Positions 59,451 through 64,000 of a stretch of 64,000 nucleotides of DNA are shown here, in pieces. Position 1 is the stretch's first letter; every line of letters begins with the position of its first letter. The position numbers and the translations under genes are program-made. Below the pieces are notes generated by a model that worked only from the letters and a program-made list of their open reading frames with translations, was not told the origin of the DNA and did not search any database. The stretch covers positions 124,001 to 188,000 of the forward strand of contig WTXI01000003.1 in NCBI GenBank assembly GCA_022376515.1. Reading direction: 5' to 3'. Source of the stretch: Lactifluus volemus. Lineage: Eukaryota > Basidiomycota > Agaricomycetes > Russulales > Russulaceae.

Positions 59451-62400
59451 CTAATGTATCATAGTTGCCCGGCCACGATTGCCCGCGCCGCCGCTATTAG
59501 GGTTTTCAAAGTTGACGAAAGCGTCGCTTTCCGAAGTGATTTCGAAAGTGATTTCGACTTGAGTGATGTACTTACGTATTAATTTGTAATGCGAAATCAC
59601 TTTGAAAAATGGCGAATCACTTTGTGCTTTCGAGTGCGGCACATTCGGCAACCCAGCGGCTTTGAAATCAGCCTTTGGCTTTCGTCGTGTGCATCCGTAA
59701 CCCTTCGTTCCTGAAGCAAAAGCCAAAACTCATACACTTGAGGACATAGTGAGTGATCATGAAGCTTGTTATCATATACCATTACATAGTACTGCAATCT
59801 CTATTGTTTTCTATTCTTCAAACTTCCAAAATGTGTCTACTCTAGAACTGGCATAATCACTCTTGTTCACGGGTTCCAAGTGACCGGTGACTGAACGCGT
59901 TGTCACCCAACAAACCAGCCGTTTGAACCTGCGGTGTTGCGCTCAGTTGTCAAGCTCCTCAAGCAACCATCACCGTGCCAGAGCCTTCGCGAGTTCTTAG
60001 CAGGCCGCTGCACTTCCCACGCTCACCCAAATTCAAAGAGCGCTTGAAGTGCGCACTGCGAAAGCGGTTTCGTTTTGCGATCAAAGTTGGGAAAGCGCTT
60101 TCGACGGTTTCGAATTTCTATTTTTACATAAATCTCTGAATCGAAATCACTTTCGAAATCACTTTGCGAAAGCGACGCTTTCGTCAACTTTGAAAACCCC
60201 TATTGTTCTCCTTGAGTAACAACACGAAGAAACCCGCAAACGCGAACACCACGGCACTCGTGAGAACCGGGACGGCTGGGTTAATCATGAGTAATATGCC
60301 TCCCGCCATAGGCGCAATCATCCCGCCTCTAACAGTTAACCGAGTCAAAACTCAACAGAAAGGCATCAAAAAAATCAGGGAACGTACATTCGGGAAAGCG
60401 CAAGAGCTGTGCCGCCGGCCGTTCCTCGGACTGACGAAGAAAAAAGCAATCAATTTGAGCACAGCACAGCAAGTACTTCACGCTTACTCTTCGTGACGAA
60501 TATCTCGGGTGTCCAGCTTAATGAGTCAAAAGGGCGTAAGCGTCGGTGAACAGCTATCAAACCTCCAACGTACCCAGATAACACTGCCCACATAGTCTGT
60601 AACCACGGAATTGAGTACGGCCACTGGCTAAAACACATGACTTTTTACGAACCGTCGAACTCAAGGCGATTCCTACAGTGCTTGCGGTGATAAAGAACGG
60701 ATCTCGCGCAAGCGCGAAAATAACACAAAGCAGTGCTGTTGACAACGTGCTCCCCGCGAGCGACAACCTCCTGCCAAGTCGGGGCAGATCTATCAACCAC
60801 GCCCCCAACTTGTCACCAAACTCATGGGTCAGCAATCAGGTCCACAGAGAGAAAAAAAAAAGCGCAGCCCGGGAATGGAACTCACAATGGCACCTGGACA
60901 CCCGCCAATGGTGAAAATGACGACCTCCCAGAGGGTCTTTTCTAGCGACTTTGTATCCCCAGGCTTCACAACTCTACGCGTTTCAAGTAGCTTTGGCAGA
61001 TACACGTTGAATAGAGTGTACGCGAGAGCTGCGCAATACCACACGGCCCATACGAGTAGAGTTGTGCGTCGCCACTCGGGCTCGAGTACCATCATGAAGC
61101 GGCGGAACCAGGAGCGCACGGGACGTCTGATGTTCCGCGGAAGCGCCCAATACGCGCAGTCAGCGACCTCAGACATTGACGAGTGCATCGAAGATCCGCT
61201 CTCTGCGCGTGGACGCCGGCCACGGGGTAGACGTGGGTGAGCGGGTGGTACGTCGTTATCGTCTTCGGGGATATCTTCTTCCTTAGGTGGAGAGATGTCC
61301 TGATTGGATTCGCGCCGCGAGGCTGAGGTTGTGGTATATGGGAACAGGTGATGCTCAGTCGCAGAAATAATATAAGCAGTGAAAGGGCTCTGGACTCACC
61401 GGTAGCAGAGTAATCATTGATGAAAATGGCACCCTCCGCACCGTCCGGCGGCTCTGAGGTGAGCGGAGTTGCTGAATTAGATCGAGCTGATGATGTCTTT
61501 ATTTCAGTTGACGAGCATGAACTCTCGTCATCCGCGGCGTCGAACAACAACGATGTGGGAGAGCTCTCAGAACGGGTCGTTGATTGTGGCTCGTGTCTAG
61601 GTGGAACGTGGATGTGGTCTTCGACATCCTTAAGGTCTAGTTCAAGCTCTGAACCGTTAAACCTCGAGATCATTCGGAGCGACTCGAGGGCGTCTTCTGG
61701 GCGTCCTGCTTGCACCAAGTAACGTGGTGATTCGTGAAGTCGGAAGAAAAGAATCCGTGCGATGAACATTGTTAATGTCTTTGTCCATAATCATAAGCAA
61801 TGGTGCCGACATGGAGAGAAGAGTACATACGATGACACCGAGAGCAGCTAGCTCGTATTTCCAGCCGAGATTTCTATCCAAGTCGCATGGGGCGGGCAAA
61901 GGCTCACAGGAATTATTAGGTATTAATACTATGGCTGCAAGTGCAGCGACGACCGAGCCGAAGGAGCAGAATACAGAGAGGGCGGTGACAAGATATTCTT
62001 TTCCGCGGGGTACATTTTCTAGTAAAATAGTGCCGTCTGTAGGCATGGAACCCTTTCAGGCGTTAGGATCTGGATAAAACAAGAGGGCTGAAAAAAAAAA
62101 AGACGTACTCCGAGAGCACTACCAAGGAAGAATAGGGCAGAGCAAAGCATGGGAAATGTGGTGGCCAAGGAGGCAGAGATGCCGAAAAGTGCGGTTAAGA
62201 ATAGAGTCGCATTAAATGCTGGGATGCGGCCCATGAGATCGGAGTCTATGGAAAGCAAGGTGAGTCCTATGTGGGTGCATACAATCCAAAGTGACGCACA
62301 AGTTCCCCAACCCACGGCTCCAAACATCATGCCAGCGAACATAGCCGAAGATAAGATACCGATTTGGTTGTCAGGAACTGGACAAATAGTTTGGAGGAAG

Positions 62401-62852
62401 AGTCGTCGTGCGCATATAAAAGCGCTTCAATGAACGACTCGGGTTGCGAAGACAATTATGACCTACGTGCAAAATGTCGTTGCACACGAGGAAGTATGAT
62501 GGCTATCCCTTGCATCCACATCTAAATTCGCGCTATAGCGGACACGATAGAGTTGTAGAATCAAGCTTACATTATCAGCCATCCAACCTTAAGAAAAAGG
62601 GTTGCTCAATGACTTCGTGAGTGAACAAGGAGAAAATGTCACTCACCGAAACCACAGAGTGAGACGAGCGTCCATTGGTAAGTGCCTAAGTAGAGCAACG
62701 AGTCAGCATTCAGACAACGGTCGTAACGAAGAGAGAGCGTTACCCATCCCAATCCTGTCTATAGTCTTATCGAGAGGGGTAAGAGAACCGACACCATCTT
62801 CATTTTCCTCTAAATCATCGCCATCATGAGTGCTCAGCCTCGAGTAAGTCAT
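59451..62852 (-). CDS. MFS transporter, SV2/SVOP-like, with MITE in its last exon
   Basis: A 12-helix membrane transporter of the sugar-porter-related SV2/SVOP type, substrate unknown. ATG 62852 gives an acidic N-terminus (THDGDDLEENEDGVG), then YQWTLVSLCGFGWMADNMWM, IAIILPRVQRHF and VPDNQIGILSSAMFAGMMFG, GRIPAFNATLFLTALFG and MPTDGTILLENVPRGKEYL. FFRLHESPRYLVQAGRPEDA ends the first half. A long acidic cytoplasmic loop (about 61250-61650) precedes the second half (LEPEWRRTTLLVWAVWYCAA, LPRLGRRLSLAGSTL, YTPEIFVTKSK). Several one-base shifts exist in the second half. The coding end is split by a 0.7-kb MITE: before it the frame reads LLLKEN, and after it SGGAGNRGRATMIH and the stop at 59451. 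As it stands, translation would stop a few codons into the MITE. Confidence 0.82.
59499..60199. mobile_element. MITE, about 0.7 kb, with about 60-bp terminal inverted repeats
   Basis: The left end AGGGTTTTCAAAGTTGACG and following about 60 bp recur inverted at the right end (CGTCAACTTTGAAAACCC). The repeats contain GAAAGTGATTTCGA-type subrepeats, also found internally near 59590-59640. CTATT flanks both sides (59494-59498 and 60200-60204), leaving one unmatched terminal base; a TA duplication is an alternative reading. No transposase frame is inside, so it is non-autonomous. It lies in the last exon of the MFS transporter. Confidence 0.85.
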
Positions 62853-63549
62853 GACGAAGTAGTTCCAGGGTTGTACCGTGACATGCGTAGGTCTTGACTG
62901 AGATTTGCCAGCGCCAGCGCTACGCGGCGTAACGGAAATTATGTAAGTCAATGGAGCTGGCGGGGCGCGCTACAGTAATGGCGATTTATGGCGAAATCTG
63001 GCGCCTTACGGTTTTCCCGAGGGATAAAGACGTCGATAAAAATCGGCTATAAAGAGTCCCACATCTTGCCCACTCAACGCAATCACCTGGATCACCTTTC
63101 TTCCGTCGCCAACTGCTTTCCCGGGCCCAATCCACAAATGCCCTGACATAGTAGCGCTCGGGGTCCCACGGGCCCGCCACCTCACTTGTAATTTATGCCG
63201 CAACTGCTAATTAAGCTTGCTGTAACCCCATCCAGGGCTTCTCGGAACTCTCAAGGAGGACCCTGTCGTGGTCAGCTCATGGTTGCCCTTTTCGATAAGC
63301 GTTCATAAATTGACAATAAGTTAGGTCACGGGTTTCGAGGGCTAGAATGACGTAAACACGCGCCGGCGCACGGGCGGACACGGACAAGGAATCGGCGTAT
63401 CAGGGCTGCCTAATCAGTTGGCCTGAGAGCCCTATAAAACCCCCAAAACTTCCTTTCCCGTCTCCTCGCATACGCCCTTTTATCCTCCACCACACTAGTA
63501 TCCTTTTGCTTTATTTTTGCGTTCTTCATCCTCACAATCAACCAACGAA
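62853..63549. promoter_or_regulatory. Divergent promoter region
   Basis: This roughly 0.7-kb spacer separates the MFS transporter start (minus) from the cysteine-rich protein start (plus), so it should hold both promoters. A TATA box for the rightward gene is at 63433-63439, followed by pyrimidine-rich DNA. No gene is seen inside. Confidence 0.6.
63433..63439 (+). promoter_or_regulatory. TATA box of the small cysteine-rich gene
   Basis: TATAAAA lies about 110 bp upstream of the ATG at 63550 and is followed by a CT-rich tract and CATC-type start-site sequence, the usual layout of strongly expressed fungal genes. Confidence 0.65.
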
Positions 63550-64000
63550 ATGGACGCTTCCAAGCCTACTTCTTCTCAGCCCCAGGAGTCCATTCAAATG
63601 AGTGCGTTTAGAGCGAACTGCGGGGTGATCCGTGCTCAATAAAAAAAAAAAGATGCCAGCGCTGCTGCGCCTGTTAACAGTAAACAGCATGCTCATCGTC
63701 TCCGCGGAGGAGGAGCTGGCCGTGTATGTCTCTTCTCCACTTTCTCTCCGCTCGCTCCATCGTCTCCATTTATCTCTTGCTTCGCTTTTCCGTTATCTTA
63801 TCATCGGACCGGTTTCCTGATGTCTTGACTAACAGGACTGCTTCCTTGGCCTGGTGGAGATCTTTATTTGTTTCGGTACGTATCTCGTTTCGTAAAGCAA
63901 TATAAATTAAATTGACAACCCCACGCGCGCTTGCCTTTCCCACAGAATGCTGCAAGGTCCGTCTTACATTCTTCACCCTCCGTGCGGGGTATTTGATTAT
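63550..64000 (+). CDS. Small cysteine-rich protein (CYSTM-like), partial
   Basis: The exons join cleanly from ATG 63550: MDASKPTSSQPQESIQM, an intron (about 63602-63652), then NASAAAPVNSKQHAHRLRGG to GAGR, an intron (about 63724-63835), DCFLGLVEIFICF, another intron (about 63876-63945), and ECCK, after which the window ends. A Gln/Pro/Ser-rich start, a GGGAGR turn and a DCFLG...CFECC end match small basidiomycete proteins whose tails are almost all cysteine and hydrophobic residues, like the CYSTM module that inserts in membranes. The remaining Cys-rich tail would lie beyond 64000. Its role is unknown; related proteins are often tied to stress. Confidence 0.72.

Overview
This window is nuclear DNA of a filamentous basidiomycete, most likely an Agaricomycete; I cannot name the species. 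The genes are cut by many short introns (about 50-70 nt, GT..AG). The gene content is typical of mushroom-forming fungi: NOD-like receptors with a 'Goodbye'-type N-terminus, NACHT and ankyrin repeats, a crinkler-type protein, a SWIM-domain MULE transposase, a JEN-type carboxylate transporter and a small cysteine-rich basidiomycete protein. Layout: (1) about 1-10,956 looks like a large mobile unit. A MULE transposase is followed by three genes for predicted nuclear proteins: a multi-repeat Myb/SANT (REB1/TTF1-like) protein, an SPT5-like NGN/KOW protein and a protein with a GRF-like zinc finger and a SUMO-interaction-like tail. An exact 31-bp inverted repeat lies at 58-88 and 10901-10931, and the right end is fused into the coding region of the next gene. 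(2) About 10.8-17.5 kb is a tandem array of three related single-pass membrane proteins, all on the minus strand; two end in a PPSY motif and the third lost it at the element junction. (3) About 17.5-20.7 kb has no convincing gene. (4) 20.7-26.1 kb holds an HSL-type alpha/beta hydrolase, a tRNA-Trp with a short intron and a HUL5/UBE3C-like HECT ubiquitin ligase. (5) 27.2-42.6 kb is an immune-like or genome-conflict region: three NLR copies (one nearly complete, one decayed, one 5'-truncated and interrupted), a crinkler-like kinase gene, a cullin fragment, and one complete JEN transporter plus a duplicated 3' piece of it next to the second NLR. (6) 42.6-47.3 kb is mostly gene-poor, with one doubtful multi-exon candidate. 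(7) 47.4-53.5 kb holds a predicted secreted GPI-anchored protein, translation factor eIF3i and a cytochrome P450. (8) 53.5-59.4 kb is gene-poor, with a small foldback element. (9) 59.4-64.0 kb holds an SV2/SVOP-like MFS transporter with a 0.7-kb MITE inserted next to its stop codon, divergent from a small cysteine-rich protein that runs off the window. Several conserved housekeeping genes (HUL5, eIF3i) and other recognisable genes show isolated one-base losses, often in short homopolymers. Residual assembly errors are therefore likely, and a single frame break here should not by itself be read as a pseudogene. By contrast, the Myb gene, the JEN gene and the secreted protein splice cleanly. The most interesting items are the candidate cargo-bearing MULE element and the crinkler kinase embedded in the NLR cluster.
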